Source: JBBQYD01 sp942493075
Lineage (GTDB): Bacteria > Verrucomicrobiota > Verrucomicrobiia > Limisphaerales > UBA8199
Assembly: GCA_942493075.1 (NCBI GenBank)
Contig: OW818681.1
Span: 434,001-498,000, forward strand
Direction: 5' to 3'
Length of the DNA: 64,000 nucleotides
Shown here: one piece after another, positions 16,398 through 26,260 of the stretch
How the letters are laid out: every line of letters starts with the position of its first letter
Position numbering within the stretch: the stretch's first letter is position 1
The notes under the pieces: model-generated
Seen by the model: the letters and a program-made list of their open reading frames with translations, nothing else
The model's database searches: none
Told to the model about the DNA's origin: nothing
Position numbers and translations under genes: made by a program

Positions 16398-17033
16398 CTA
16401 ATTCCCTCGGAGTTTGGCAATGGCTTCCAGCCGGTTTCGCACGTGCATTTTTTGGCAAATGTTCTTCACGTACGTGCGCACTGTCTCCACCCCAATGTTA
16501 AGCTTGTCCCCGATTTCTTTGTAGATATAACCCGAAGCCAGCAAGTCCAGCACCTCGCGTTCGCGTGGCGAAAGGTTCTCTGCTTCCTGTTGCGAAGGAC
16601 CGACCAGATGGAAATGCTGCACAACCTTTCGCGCGATGTGACTGGACATCGGAGCCCCTCCCCGGAACACATCTCTAATCGCCTCCAGCAATTGGCTGGG
16701 TGGGCTCGATTTCACCAGGTAACCACTTGCGCCAGCTTTCAAAGCCCGGAAGATCCGCTCACTGTCCTCATAAACCGTCACCATGATGATTTGCAGGTCG
16801 GGATAAGTTCGTTTGAGTTCTGCCACACATTCAATTCCAGACATTCCGGGCAGTTTGATATCCATCAACACCACATCGGGACGCGGCTTGGGAAACTTCT
16901 CCAGCGCTTCCTCAGCCGAACTGAACGCGCCTACGCACTGGAGATCGGATGCGGTGCTCAGAATCTGCATGAGCTGCTCGCGCAGTCCACGATCGTCCTC
17001 AACGATCAGAACGGATTTGTGTTTTTCGGCCAT
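16398..17033 (-). CDS. NarL/FixJ-family response regulator
   Basis: 211-residue two-component regulator. The receiver domain (about 6-122) has the acidic pair in VEDDR, the phospho-acceptor Asp58 in VVLMDIKLPG, Thr/Ser switch region VTVY, and the Lys of YLVKS. A LuxR-type helix-turn-helix (about 148-205) reads LSPREREVLDLLASGYIYKE, then GVETVRTYVKNICQKMHV. It is 65 bases downstream of a HisKA_3-type kinase on the same strand, its probable cognate sensor. It would be phosphorylated by the kinase and then bind DNA; targets unknown. Confidence 0.93.
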   Translation of the reverse strand: MAEKHKSVLIVEDDRGLREQLMQILSTASDLQCVGAFSSAEEALEKFPKPRPDVVLMDIKLPGMSGIECVAELKRTYPDLQIIMVTVYEDSERIFRALKAGASGYLVKSSPPSQLLEAIRDVFRGGAPMSSHIARKVVQHFHLVGPSQQEAENLSPREREVLDLLASGYIYKEIGDKLNIGVETVRTYVKNICQKMHVRNRLEAIAKLRGN

Positions 17034-17098
17034 GGTCTATGTTGACTGCGTTAGTTTCGGGGCGACACACATAGGCTGCCAGTCTTGAACGGCTGACG

Positions 17099-18883
17099 TC
17101 AAGCCAAGCTCCCCTGTATCGGCAGACACAACCGCATCGTCACTTTTGTGCCTCGACCAGGTATGCTATCCAATTCACAGGTCCCGCCAGTCGCTTGGAG
17201 TCGCCGTCTCATGTTCTTGAGTCCATGCCCAGCAGGGGCGGTTTCCTGATCGAACCCACATCCTTGATCTTCGATTATCAGTGTGAGCCATGTCTGCTCA
17301 TAATTCATGTGCACGTTGATCTCTGCTGCCCGTGCATGTTTGATGGCGTTGTGCACCGCTTCTTTAGCGGCCAGGCATACATTGTGCCGAACCTGACTCG
17401 ATACCTGGACCTGGGCGGGCAGATCCACCAGGTGAAACCGGCAGCGCACCAGGGCAGGAGCACAGAGCTGGTTTATCATCTGACACAAATAATTCCCCAG
17501 CGCATCCAGGTTGTCGTTCTCGGGATTGACTGCCCAAACAGTCTCGTAAAGTGCAGCAACCAACTCCCGTGACATGCGGGAGACCCGATCAAACTCCTCG
17601 CGGGCTTTCTCCGGAAAAGTAGCGTTGCTCTGAGCCATCGCACTGAGCAGCGAGATCTGCGTGACCCGAGCTCCCAGGTCGTCGTGAATGTCTTGCGCGA
17701 TGCGCAATCGTTCCTGCTCCAGCATACGCTGGTGTTCCAAGTGCAGCATTTTCCGCCGCATCTTTCGCCAGGCGAAATACCGTCCACTCGCTACAGCAAT
17801 CGCCACCAATCCCGTAGCAGCCGTGCCCCAGAACCAAGGCATTTGCCACATCGGCCGAGGCACTCGCAGATTCAATAAAGCTTCGGCACCTGTCGGGTTG
17901 CCAAGGGCGGTCGTCTCTGCAACGCGAAATGTATATTCCCCCGGAGCCAGACGCGTGTACTGTGCCTGCTGCACCTGGCCAGCCCCCATGTTGTAGAGCT
18001 CATTCCATTGAAGTTCCAAGAGGTCGCCGGGTCTCACCGCAGGCGCATACTCTTTCAACGTATGCCACTCGGCATGTCCGAATCCGTCTTCATCCAGGAT
18101 CGCGAATGCCCTCGCCTTGGTTTCCGGCTCGAGTTCAACGATCTTTGCCATGCTCGGCAGGGTGCCATCTCGAATCCAGCCTTCCGGAAGAGTGTTTGTG
18201 GTTTCAATTCCGGGTCGGCGATCAAATGGAGACCTCAACAGCACCTCGGGGATGCCGTTGCTCGCGTTCAACCGAGTGATAACCAGGTCCGATACCACGT
18301 AAATGCCTACCGTCGCGGGCGGGCCTGCCGATGAAACAACAACCCAAACCTGGGCGGCTTTCGGGGGCACGTTAATAGTCTCGCGTCGGTGAGTCAGCGT
18401 CGAGTCTTTGACCGATCCGGCCCAACCGGTGCTCTCGCCTTTAACAGGGAATACTTTTTGAGCGACCTGGTCGCCCGAATCATTGAAGAAGCGCACCGTG
18501 AACAGCATCTCGCCGTCACCTTCATGCCAGGTGGTCTCATGGCCCTCCAACCGATACCGCAAACGTTGCGGAACGCGGCTGGAATTAGTGACTGGCCCGA
18601 CCGTAAACACGAGATTTTCCGGATACGGCTTTAGAGTGAGTTTTTGGTCTGGCTTCCAGGCAACGGGTTTGCCCTGGACCTGCACCGAACGGATCTCCAC
18701 CACATTGGTCGATTGAGCATTGGACGGGCGGCGCTGAGCTTCAGCGGGGGGAGGACCTAGGATCAATGCGAGGACCAGAGCGAGCACCATCCGGCTCGCC
18801 CGGCATCGTGTTCTGCCAGCAGATAAACCATATTTCGCAAGCCATGCAGGCATGCGACGCAGGAATGGGCTGGCCAGGGTCAT
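17099..18883 (-). CDS. Membrane sensor histidine kinase (HisKA_3 type)
   Basis: 594-residue sensor of the LytS/NarX-like class. It has an N-terminal signal anchor (about 28-48), a long periplasmic region with a Y_Y_Y-like beta domain ending LAPGEYTFRVAETTALGNPT, a membrane helix at about 350-372, and a short coiled coil. The dimerisation motif is RIAQDIHDDLGARVTQISLL with the phospho-acceptor His in IHDDLG. The GHKL ATPase domain has CLAAKEAVHNAIKHARA (N box), IEDQGCGFD and GHGLKNMRRRLQATGG. It precedes a NarL-type regulator. The ligand is unknown. It begins 57 bases after the subtilase gene. Confidence 0.9.
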   Translation of the reverse strand: MTLASPFLRRMPAWLAKYGLSAGRTRCRASRMVLALVLALILGPPPAEAQRRPSNAQSTNVVEIRSVQVQGKPVAWKPDQKLTLKPYPENLVFTVGPVTNSSRVPQRLRYRLEGHETTWHEGDGEMLFTVRFFNDSGDQVAQKVFPVKGESTGWAGSVKDSTLTHRRETINVPPKAAQVWVVVSSAGPPATVGIYVVSDLVITRLNASNGIPEVLLRSPFDRRPGIETTNTLPEGWIRDGTLPSMAKIVELEPETKARAFAILDEDGFGHAEWHTLKEYAPAVRPGDLLELQWNELYNMGAGQVQQAQYTRLAPGEYTFRVAETTALGNPTGAEALLNLRVPRPMWQMPWFWGTAATGLVAIAVASGRYFAWRKMRRKMLHLEHQRMLEQERLRIAQDIHDDLGARVTQISLLSAMAQSNATFPEKAREEFDRVSRMSRELVAALYETVWAVNPENDNLDALGNYLCQMINQLCAPALVRCRFHLVDLPAQVQVSSQVRHNVCLAAKEAVHNAIKHARAAEINVHMNYEQTWLTLIIEDQGCGFDQETAPAGHGLKNMRRRLQATGGTCELDSIPGRGTKVTMRLCLPIQGSLA

Positions 18884-18940
18884 CTGAAGTATTCTGGTGC
18901 AGCACGCCTGCGGAGGCGAGGCAGAAACCTTGAAAGAAGC

Positions 18941-21900
18941 CTAAGGCTTAAATGCCCGCACCCGATAAAACCGGCGGATACCAGCACCAACCGCATCTTC
19001 CAGAATGATTTGGTAGCCGGTGCCAACGGCTGGCGGCAGGATTTCCTGCCAATCGTCTGAGCGCAGGTCATCGGTATATTCCAGCACGTAGTTAAACCCC
19101 AGGTTGCTGGCCACGCGCACCACCACGCTGCCGCTGGTCAGAAATACCTGGGCCTTAACAGGGCCGGCAGAGGCATTTGTGCAACAGTTGGCAATTCCAT
19201 CCTCCACTCGCAGGCTGTCCATGTACCAACCCGAGCCCCCATAGTAATTCCCAGTGTCAGTAGCGAATCTCCATCTAAACTGCACGAACTCTTGAGCAGC
19301 GGCAGCAGGCAGAGTCACCACGGCTTGAGTGAACCACCCCGAGTTGCCGCACCAGGCCACGCGTCCAGCAAGTGGATTATCGCCAGCGCCATCGATTTCA
19401 CGGGTATACCCACCCGTCACAAACTTCCCGCCAGCCATGAGGATATCTACAAAGTCATTAGTGCCGATTTTGATTTCAAGCACCCCGCCATCATAGCCAA
19501 GGGTCGGCGCGAAAGGATCGATTTCAGTATCATAATAGTGCTGGAAAACTAACTGCGCCGAACGGCTGGCGATCAGGATCGAAGGAGATACGAGATCTGA
19601 CGTTCCAAGCTGGTCAGGTTCCGCCAGGAAAACAGCGTTGGGTGGTGTTTCAGTCATTCCAGCAGCCAGCACGGGAGCTGCGCCCGAGCGGGTTTGTGTG
19701 GCAACCCAACCGGACGGCAGTGAGGGTGGAACGGGAGCATCGAAGTTCTCTGCAAAGTTGGTTATCGTTATCAGAGTTCCGAGGGGGATTTCATACTGGG
19801 CAATTCCCAGAGTCAGCCCGTTCTCCTGAAGCAGGAGATGCGCGGTAACCGCACCGCCGCAATCCCCCGAGGGAATGAACGTGAACGGACGAGCTATAGC
19901 TGCTCCGCCCGGTTGGAGGGCGCCATAGTTCTTTGGGCCTGACACTGCTGTAACCCCTCCGGTGGATAGCAGAGTAGCCGTCAAGTTGGTGGTGCCAAGG
20001 GTTCCTTTGTTTTGCAGACCGAAACTGAAGCTTACGGTTTCACCAGGATCCACAACGCCATTGGTGGGGGCGCAATCTTCGCTGAGTATCTCCGCTCCGG
20101 CCTCGCGCAGCGACGGCATCAACACAAGCTTTGCGTTGTAAACGACCAGGGCGAAGTCCTGATCCATCCCCGAAGAGTTATTGGGAACACCGTCAGAATT
20201 GATGCTCGTGGCTGTGATCTGGATGGTGACCAGCCCAGCCGCTCCTGCCGGCAGGATGATGCTTTCCATGTTGTTCTTGAAATCCGTGGTGCCGCCCTGA
20301 GCGGAATAGGCGCCGCTGAAAACGTTGCCGAGGTAGGTGACACCGTTCACATTCACACTTAGGTCGATGTCATTGTTGAACGCGCTGCCTGTAGTGCTGC
20401 CTGGGGCGTCGGTCCAGGCCAGCGTGACACGCAGCGGAACAGTGGAATCCTCGATCAGCACTGTGAAGGTGCGAGTATCGCCACTAGCTGTGAAAAGATC
20501 TTCAGGGCGTTGGTCGCGCAGAACCCGGCGAACACCATCAAAAGCTCTTCCCAGGTCCATGCCGCCCATGCCCTGCCGCGGTGACCATAAACTATCGTTC
20601 GCACCAGACCCAGTCAGGTAACGCGCGGAGTTGACGAGAAACGCTTTCGCCATAGCGGGGCTGGGGGTGGGCAACCCCTGATTAATAAAATACTGGTGCA
20701 GCAACGCGGCTCCGCCAGCGACTGCTGGTGTTGAATGGCTGGTGCCTGAGGAGGCGGTGAAGTATTGCTGGCCCAAGGGAAAGAATAGATTTCCGTTGGG
20801 TCCTCCTGAAACACCATCACCTGTAAAACAAGACGAAGCCTGGCCATTGGGACCTGGATCGGGAACTTGGAAAACGCCGCCGCTGACATGCGTGCCGGGC
20901 GCGACCAGATCCGGCTTTTGCCGTCCGTCCTGGCAGGGTCCACGGCTGGAGAAATCCGCAATGTCATCAGCGCTGTTGGCTCCACTGTCGCTGATACCAC
21001 TGCTATCCGTTCCGCCAATGCTCTGGACGTTCTCTGAGGCTCCCACACAAATGACATTCTTGGCTGAGCCGGGTGGATTGATGGTGCTGCTGCCGCTGGA
21101 GCCATCGTTGCCGGCCGCGAAGACAATGATCATTTCCTGGTTGCCTTCTAGGGGTTGAGCGGCATCGGCAGGTTGAGCATCACGTACTAAAGCATCGTAC
21201 TCCTGGGCATCTACATCGTAAGAGCCATCGCCATAGCCACCCCAGCTATTGCTGCTGATGCGCGCGCCTGAGTGATAGGCGCGGGATATCATGTCTGTGT
21301 AGTCAGGTGAGGTGAACCACGCTGGATCAAATATGACAGAACTACCCACTCGCACAAAGGGACAGATCCCTAATCCAAAATTGTAGCCGAGAGCATCTTC
21401 GAAAGGGAACCCGGAACGGTCGTCATACCCAGCAACAATATGGGTGTTTAGGGTGCCGTGGCCGTCGCATCCCTGGGTTGTGCTGGAGCCGTTAGGAGTG
21501 CCTTCCAGCCTGGCATAAACAACGCGGCTGACGTTTGAGGTGAGGCCGCCTTGATACAATCCCATGTGATTGGGACTCGTGGTGCCGTTATCCAGTCCGC
21601 TATCCGCAACATCCACCACGAGACCGGAGGTCAGGAATTGTTCCTGTGTGAAGCCTTTAGATGCGAGCCAATCCAAATAGCCAGGGGCGGTCGGGAGATT
21701 CCCTGTGAGATTTCCAGCGACAATCTGACCCTGGCGCTCGCCAGTTTTGTTTCGCGGATAATAGGGCCGAATCGAGATGATATCCGGCTGGCCACCCAGT
21801 TCAGTCAGAGCGTCGGAGCCTAGACGCACGACCACATTAACGAATCCGCTGGTGCGCTCAAACCGGATCGGAGCTTCAAGTTTGAAGCGGTCCAAAAGCG

Positions 21901-22600
21901 CCAGTGTAGCCGGATTGACTTCCGGATCATCGACCATCTGCACAGCAAAAGCGTCCGTAGCAGCTTTGCGGAGTTTGCGTGCGGCACCCTGGGTTTGAGT
22001 CTCGTTTGGCAGCCGATGCTCCCTCAAGTAGGCACCTTCCCATTGGATATGAGGGGCGCGGGCGGCGAGGGTGCGCACTTCCTTCAGGCTCGCGGCGTCG
22101 CCGAACACCAGGTAGGCATTCTGGGGAACGTATGCAACGAGCTTTACCCCGGCATCCCGCAGTTCCTGCACCCAGGCGGGCTGCGGCGGCCCTGCGAAAT
22201 GAACCAGGTGTAATTTCTTTCCGCTAAAGCTCTCCAAGGCTTTCCGGGCCACGCGAGCCTCGGGCTTCGACGTGTCGAGAGGGCCTGCATTGAGCCGAAT
22301 GACATTATACTCCTGGCGAACCCGGGTGAGTGCGTCTGATCGAGAGAGGGCAGGGGCTGCGGGCGCTTCGAACAACTGGTACGAGCCATAATCACCGATC
22401 AGGGTTGCACCCTGGGCCTTGAGCTTGGCGGCGACTGCTGAGTCGCGCGTTTCGATCTTTAGGCTGGCCTCGCTAACAGGAGTGGCGCCAGGCAGAGTGG
22501 CAGTCCAGCCCAGGCAGAGCAGCAGGCTGAACCAACCGAACAGACAGTGGCTAGACTGCGAAAAACTTTTGGATTTCCCGCAGGACATTAAATAGGACAT
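18941..22600 (-). CDS. Secreted subtilisin-like serine protease (S8)
   Basis: 1219-residue exported protease. The ATG at 22598-22600 is chosen because GAGGAAATCG precedes it; the gene therefore starts inside the last 50 bases of sufS. A signal peptide ends near PGATP. A long propeptide-like region (about 35-300) precedes the catalytic domain, with Asp in VVDVADSGLDNG, His in CDGHGTLNTHIVAG, Asn in IVFAAGNDGSSG and Ser in SSGTSHSTPAVAGG. After it come a beta-sandwich resembling a proprotein-convertase P domain (VTLAWTDAPGS), a CARDB/FnIII-like module, a MAM-like jelly-roll region and a C-terminal segment ending RRFYRVRAFKP. It probably degrades extracellular protein. Confidence 0.9.
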   Translation of the reverse strand: MSYLMSCGKSKSFSQSSHCLFGWFSLLLCLGWTATLPGATPVSEASLKIETRDSAVAAKLKAQGATLIGDYGSYQLFEAPAAPALSRSDALTRVRQEYNVIRLNAGPLDTSKPEARVARKALESFSGKKLHLVHFAGPPQPAWVQELRDAGVKLVAYVPQNAYLVFGDAASLKEVRTLAARAPHIQWEGAYLREHRLPNETQTQGAARKLRKAATDAFAVQMVDDPEVNPATLALLDRFKLEAPIRFERTSGFVNVVVRLGSDALTELGGQPDIISIRPYYPRNKTGERQGQIVAGNLTGNLPTAPGYLDWLASKGFTQEQFLTSGLVVDVADSGLDNGTTSPNHMGLYQGGLTSNVSRVVYARLEGTPNGSSTTQGCDGHGTLNTHIVAGYDDRSGFPFEDALGYNFGLGICPFVRVGSSVIFDPAWFTSPDYTDMISRAYHSGARISSNSWGGYGDGSYDVDAQEYDALVRDAQPADAAQPLEGNQEMIIVFAAGNDGSSGSSTINPPGSAKNVICVGASENVQSIGGTDSSGISDSGANSADDIADFSSRGPCQDGRQKPDLVAPGTHVSGGVFQVPDPGPNGQASSCFTGDGVSGGPNGNLFFPLGQQYFTASSGTSHSTPAVAGGAALLHQYFINQGLPTPSPAMAKAFLVNSARYLTGSGANDSLWSPRQGMGGMDLGRAFDGVRRVLRDQRPEDLFTASGDTRTFTVLIEDSTVPLRVTLAWTDAPGSTTGSAFNNDIDLSVNVNGVTYLGNVFSGAYSAQGGTTDFKNNMESIILPAGAAGLVTIQITATSINSDGVPNNSSGMDQDFALVVYNAKLVLMPSLREAGAEILSEDCAPTNGVVDPGETVSFSFGLQNKGTLGTTNLTATLLSTGGVTAVSGPKNYGALQPGGAAIARPFTFIPSGDCGGAVTAHLLLQENGLTLGIAQYEIPLGTLITITNFAENFDAPVPPSLPSGWVATQTRSGAAPVLAAGMTETPPNAVFLAEPDQLGTSDLVSPSILIASRSAQLVFQHYYDTEIDPFAPTLGYDGGVLEIKIGTNDFVDILMAGGKFVTGGYTREIDGAGDNPLAGRVAWCGNSGWFTQAVVTLPAAAAQEFVQFRWRFATDTGNYYGGSGWYMDSLRVEDGIANCCTNASAGPVKAQVFLTSGSVVVRVASNLGFNYVLEYTDDLRSDDWQEILPPAVGTGYQIILEDAVGAGIRRFYRVRAFKP

Positions 22601-23816
22601 CGATTTCCTCGCGGGTGTTGTACATGTAAAAGCTGGCCCGCGCGGTGGATTCCACCCCAAGCTTATGCATTAACGGTTGCGTGCAATGATGCCCGCCGCG
22701 CAGGGCAACGCCTTGCTGATCAGCCAGCGTTACGACGTCATGCGCGTGCACATCAGACAGCAAGAAACTTACCAAGCCCGCTCGTCCCTTAGCAGGCCCA
22801 AATAAACGTATCCCCGGGAGGGAGCGCAACTTATCATAGGCATACTCCCCCAATTCCAAGTCGTGTTTCGCGACATTTGCCCGGCCCACAGTGTCCAAAT
22901 AATCGATCGCCGCAGCCAGCCCCACGGCTCCAGCGATGTTCGGAGTGCCAGCCTCGAATTTGTGGGGCCCCTGTTTCCAGGTGCTTTTCTGGTAGGTGAC
23001 ATTAACGATCATCTCTCCGCCGCCATGGAAGGGCGGGGTGCGATCCAGGACCTCCTGCCTGCCGTACAAGGCGCCAATGCCGGTCGGTCCGCACATCTTA
23101 TGCCCAGAGAGGACTAGAAAGTCGCAACCGATTTCCTGCACATCCAATGGCCGGTGGCCGGCGCTCTGAGCGGCATCGACCAGTGTCAGCACTCCGTGGC
23201 GCCGGGCCAGGGCGCACATTTCAGACACCGGGTTGATCGTGCCAAGCGAGTTCGAAATGTGGGTGAAAGCAAAGAGCTTCACTCCGGCTTTGAGCCGGGC
23301 TTCAAGCCCCTGCAAATCGAGCAGTCCTTCATCACCTGTCACTGGTATAAAATCGAGCTTCGCTCCTGTGCGTTCCGCGAGCATTTGCCATGGCACCAGG
23401 TTGCTATGGTGTTCCATCTCAGTCAGCAGGATGGTATCCCCGGCCTTAACGTAACGGGTGCCCCAGGTATGGGCGACCAGGTTGATGCCCTCGGTGGTGC
23501 CACGGGTGAAGACGACTTCATCCGCGGAACGGGCATTGAGAAAACGGGCGACACGGGCCCGTGCGTTCTCGAAAGCGGTCGTGGCCCGATTGCTTAACTC
23601 GTGAATGCCGCGGTGGACATTGGCATTATCCGTCTCGTAATAGTGGCGCAGTGCTTCAAGCACAGAACGCGGTTTTTGAGAAGTGGCCGCGTTATCGAGG
23701 TAAACGAGGGGACGCCCATGCACCTGCTGATGCAGGATGGGAAAGTCGGCGCGCAGAGCCGCCCAATCGCGAGTCTTCGATTCCACCGGTGCAGTCAAAG
23801 TATCTGCAAGAGGCAT
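22551..23816 (-). CDS. sufS: SufS, cysteine desulfurase
   Basis: PLP-dependent group II cysteine desulfurase of 421 residues that takes sulfur from cysteine and passes it as persulfide to SufU. The PLP lysine is in FLVLSGHKMCGPTG, the active cysteine in LRGGHHCTQPLM, and the cofactor histidine region in LTEMEHHSNLVPWQ. An N-terminal extension MPLADTLTAPVESKTRDW precedes the usual start. It is the fourth gene of the sufD-U-T-S run and overlaps the start of the subtilase gene. Confidence 0.95.
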   Translation of the reverse strand: MPLADTLTAPVESKTRDWAALRADFPILHQQVHGRPLVYLDNAATSQKPRSVLEALRHYYETDNANVHRGIHELSNRATTAFENARARVARFLNARSADEVVFTRGTTEGINLVAHTWGTRYVKAGDTILLTEMEHHSNLVPWQMLAERTGAKLDFIPVTGDEGLLDLQGLEARLKAGVKLFAFTHISNSLGTINPVSEMCALARRHGVLTLVDAAQSAGHRPLDVQEIGCDFLVLSGHKMCGPTGIGALYGRQEVLDRTPPFHGGGEMIVNVTYQKSTWKQGPHKFEAGTPNIAGAVGLAAAIDYLDTVGRANVAKHDLELGEYAYDKLRSLPGIRLFGPAKGRAGLVSFLLSDVHAHDVVTLADQQGVALRGGHHCTQPLMHKLGVESTARASFYMYNTREEIDVLFNVLREIQKFFAV

Positions 23817-23831
23817 AAGAAACCAGCCAAT

Positions 23832-24389
23832 CTAGAGCAGCCCAAGTTGAAGCTTGGCCGCCTCGGACATCATGGCCTGGTTCCAGGGCGGGTCCCAAAC
23901 CAGCTCCACACTGACGTCATCAATTCCCTCCAGGCTCAGCACCCGGTTCTGCACGTCCTGGGCAAGCACCGGGCCCATGCCGCAACCCGGAGCGGTGAGG
24001 GTCATTTTTACATCGGCTTTAAAGCTGCCGCCACCCAGTGGCGTGAGTGCGCAATCATAGATCAGCCCAAGATCCACGATATTGACCGGAATTTCCGGGT
24101 CGTAGCACATGCGAAGCTGATTCCAGATTTCCTTTTCCAGATTCTCGTGAGTAATGGGTGTGCCGTCGGTGACTGTCTTTTGGGTTGGAGGCTGAAGGCC
24201 GAGAGCATCCGCATCCAGTCCGTCGATGCGAAACATGTTCCCGTTGACCACCACCGTGAAGCTGCCGCCCAGCGATTGGGTAATATAAGCCTGCTCTCCC
24301 TTTTGCAGGGTGACTTGCGTGCCGACTGGAATCATGGCGGCCTCCACGTCGCGAGCGAGAGCAATGGGTTCACTACTATGCATAGCCAA
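23832..24389 (-). CDS. sufT: SufT, Fe-S assembly protein (long form, DUF59)
   Basis: 185-residue protein with an N-terminal extension of about 80 residues (ARDVEAAMIPVGTQVTLQKG, then ITQSLGGSFTVVV) and a C-terminal MIP18/DUF59 domain (LRMCYDPEIPVNIVDLGLIY, then LTAPGCGMGPVLAQDVQNRV). The DPEIPV and TAPGCG motifs are diagnostic, and the N-terminal extension marks the long SufT type. It supports maturation of Fe-S proteins. It sits between sufU and sufS with gaps of 63 and 15 bases. Confidence 0.9.
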   Translation of the reverse strand: MAMHSSEPIALARDVEAAMIPVGTQVTLQKGEQAYITQSLGGSFTVVVNGNMFRIDGLDADALGLQPPTQKTVTDGTPITHENLEKEIWNQLRMCYDPEIPVNIVDLGLIYDCALTPLGGGSFKADVKMTLTAPGCGMGPVLAQDVQNRVLSLEGIDDVSVELVWDPPWNQAMMSEAAKLQLGLL

Positions 24390-24452
24390 GATTAATATAA
24401 CTGGTTTTCGGGCGTTGTCTCGCCAGGAATCCGCGCAGGCTGGCGTGCTGGT

Positions 24453-24911
24453 TCACATCTCGCCGGTCTCAGTGCTGACTGGTTGCTGGCCTTCGCCTTT
24501 TAGAGCAGCCATCAGCGCATGCCATGACAAAATGGCACACTTGACGCGGGCCGGAAAGCGGTAAACTCCGGCAAACACTGCCAGCTTCCCGACGTCTCCA
24601 TTGATTCTTCCGGTGGTCACCATCTCATGAACCTGGCCGAAGATCGCTTGCGCTTCCCCGCGAGTCTTGCCTTTGACGGCATCGGTCAACAACGAGGCGG
24701 ACGCCTTGGAAATACAGCAGCCCGAGCCGGTAAAACTGGCTTCGCGTATCACCTCGCCATCCAACGCGAGGAACAGCTTAAGCTGGTCGCCACAGAGCGG
24801 GTTCTGCCCCTGTGCGAAACAACTGTGCTGCGGCATCTCATGGAAATTTCGCGGGTGCTTGCAATGATCCAGGATTACCTGCTGATAGAGGTCGTTTAAA
24901 TCGTCGAACAT
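24453..24911 (-). CDS. sufU: SufU, sulfur-accepting scaffold/transfer protein
   Basis: 152-residue SufU of the NifU-N/IscU family. It begins LNDLYQQVILDHCKHPRNFH and keeps NPLCGDQ, FTGSGCCISKASASLL and VKCAILSWHAL, which supply the zinc/sulfur-binding Cys and Asp residues. The insertion between the second and third cysteine regions is typical of SufU rather than IscU. It accepts sulfur from SufS. Eight bases separate it from sufD. Confidence 0.94.
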   Translation of the reverse strand: MFDDLNDLYQQVILDHCKHPRNFHEMPQHSCFAQGQNPLCGDQLKLFLALDGEVIREASFTGSGCCISKASASLLTDAVKGKTRGEAQAIFGQVHEMVTTGRINGDVGKLAVFAGVYRFPARVKCAILSWHALMAALKGEGQQPVSTETGEM

Positions 24912-24919
24912 GGGAACCC

Positions 24920-26260
24920 TTAGTGCTGTTCCCCAACGTGCGGATTCGCCTCCAGCCGGTCCCAGATGACTTTATCCAACTCCTGGCGTGTGGCAGTGTG
25001 GCGGACTCGTTCCGTGATCTCGCCCGCAAATGCATGAATCAGCATGCGGCGGGCGGTTTCGGCCCCGATACCTCGCGCGCGCAGATAGAAAATGGACTCC
25101 TCATTGAGCTGCCCGATCGTTGCCCCGTGCGTGCATTTCACGTCATCGGCATAAATCTCCAGTTGCGGCTTGGTATCCGCTGTAGCGTCGTCCGATAGCA
25201 GAAGATTCTTGTTCGTCTGTTTGGCATCGGTCTTTTGGGCGATCGGATGGACGTAGATACGGCCATGGAAGACCCCCTTGGACTTTCCATCCAGAATGCC
25301 GTTGAAATATTCATGGCTGTTACAGTGTGGCTCGGCATGCTCGACGACCATATGATGATCGGCTAGCTGATCGCCCCGGGTCACATACAGGCCATTGAGC
25401 AGGCATTCCACGCCCTCACCAGCCAGGACCATGCGAATGTTGTTTCGAGAGATCCGGCCGCCTAACGCCATCGAATGCGAGGCGAGGTTTGCGCCGCGCC
25501 CAAGCTGGGCGTGAATGGCCGCTAAATGAAACGCACTGAGGCTTTCATCCTGAAATTTGACATGCTCTACGACTGCTGAATCTCCGAGAACCAGTTCGGT
25601 GACTGCATTCGTGAAGTAGGCCGCATCCTGCAAGGATACGTAACTCTCCAAAATGGTGGCTTGGCTGTTGGCCTCCGCCAAAATCAGGTTGCGCGGATGC
25701 GAAGTGACGCCCGCTTCTTTCGCCGTAGTGACATAAACAAGGTGCACCGGCTTATCGAGGACCTTGCCCGGGGCCAGGTGCACAAACCCGCCATCCTGGA
25801 AAAACGCGGTGTTTAGCGCGGAGAAAGCTTCCTTCTCAGTGCTGGCATGCCGCGCCAGATGCTTTTCCAAAGCCGGGTGGCTCGTCTCAAGGGCAGCAGC
25901 GAGGCTGGTAACCGTGATGCCAGCAGTGGAGTGAAAGCTGGAGAGGGCCGTGGAGAAATGGCCGTTTAAGAACACGAGCCGATGCGCGGGCTGACTCATC
26001 AAAGCGAACCCCGCGAGCGCTTCAATGGAGATTGGCTCCGACGGTGCCTCGAAAACCGGTTTAAAAGGCAGCTTGGCAATCGGTGAAACATTGGTGAAGC
26101 GCCAATCCTCCTGGCTTGTCGTGGGGAATCCCAGTTCGGCAAAGCGAGCCATGCCCGCTTTGCGAAGCGGAAAGATCCAGGAAGGCTGTTTTACAGCGTG
26201 TTCGAAACGGCTGAATTTCTCTAGGTGCGGTTCGGTTGCGTTCATCAAAGCATCTGCCAT
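24920..26260 (-). CDS. sufD: SufD, SufBCD complex subunit
   Basis: 446-residue SufD-type protein of the Fe-S scaffold complex. The N-terminal helical part includes FPTTSQEDWRFTNVSPI, and the right-handed beta-helix core leads to YADDVKCTHGATIGQLNEES and the C-terminal YLRARGIGAETARRMLIHAF, AGEI, which are shared by SufB and SufD. Its length and the N-terminal WRFTN block favour SufD. sufB and sufC, normally adjacent, are not in the window; the upstream flank is a repeat region, so this looks like the first gene of its unit. Confidence 0.92.
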   Translation of the reverse strand: MADALMNATEPHLEKFSRFEHAVKQPSWIFPLRKAGMARFAELGFPTTSQEDWRFTNVSPIAKLPFKPVFEAPSEPISIEALAGFALMSQPAHRLVFLNGHFSTALSSFHSTAGITVTSLAAALETSHPALEKHLARHASTEKEAFSALNTAFFQDGGFVHLAPGKVLDKPVHLVYVTTAKEAGVTSHPRNLILAEANSQATILESYVSLQDAAYFTNAVTELVLGDSAVVEHVKFQDESLSAFHLAAIHAQLGRGANLASHSMALGGRISRNNIRMVLAGEGVECLLNGLYVTRGDQLADHHMVVEHAEPHCNSHEYFNGILDGKSKGVFHGRIYVHPIAQKTDAKQTNKNLLLSDDATADTKPQLEIYADDVKCTHGATIGQLNEESIFYLRARGIGAETARRMLIHAFAGEITERVRHTATRQELDKVIWDRLEANPHVGEQH

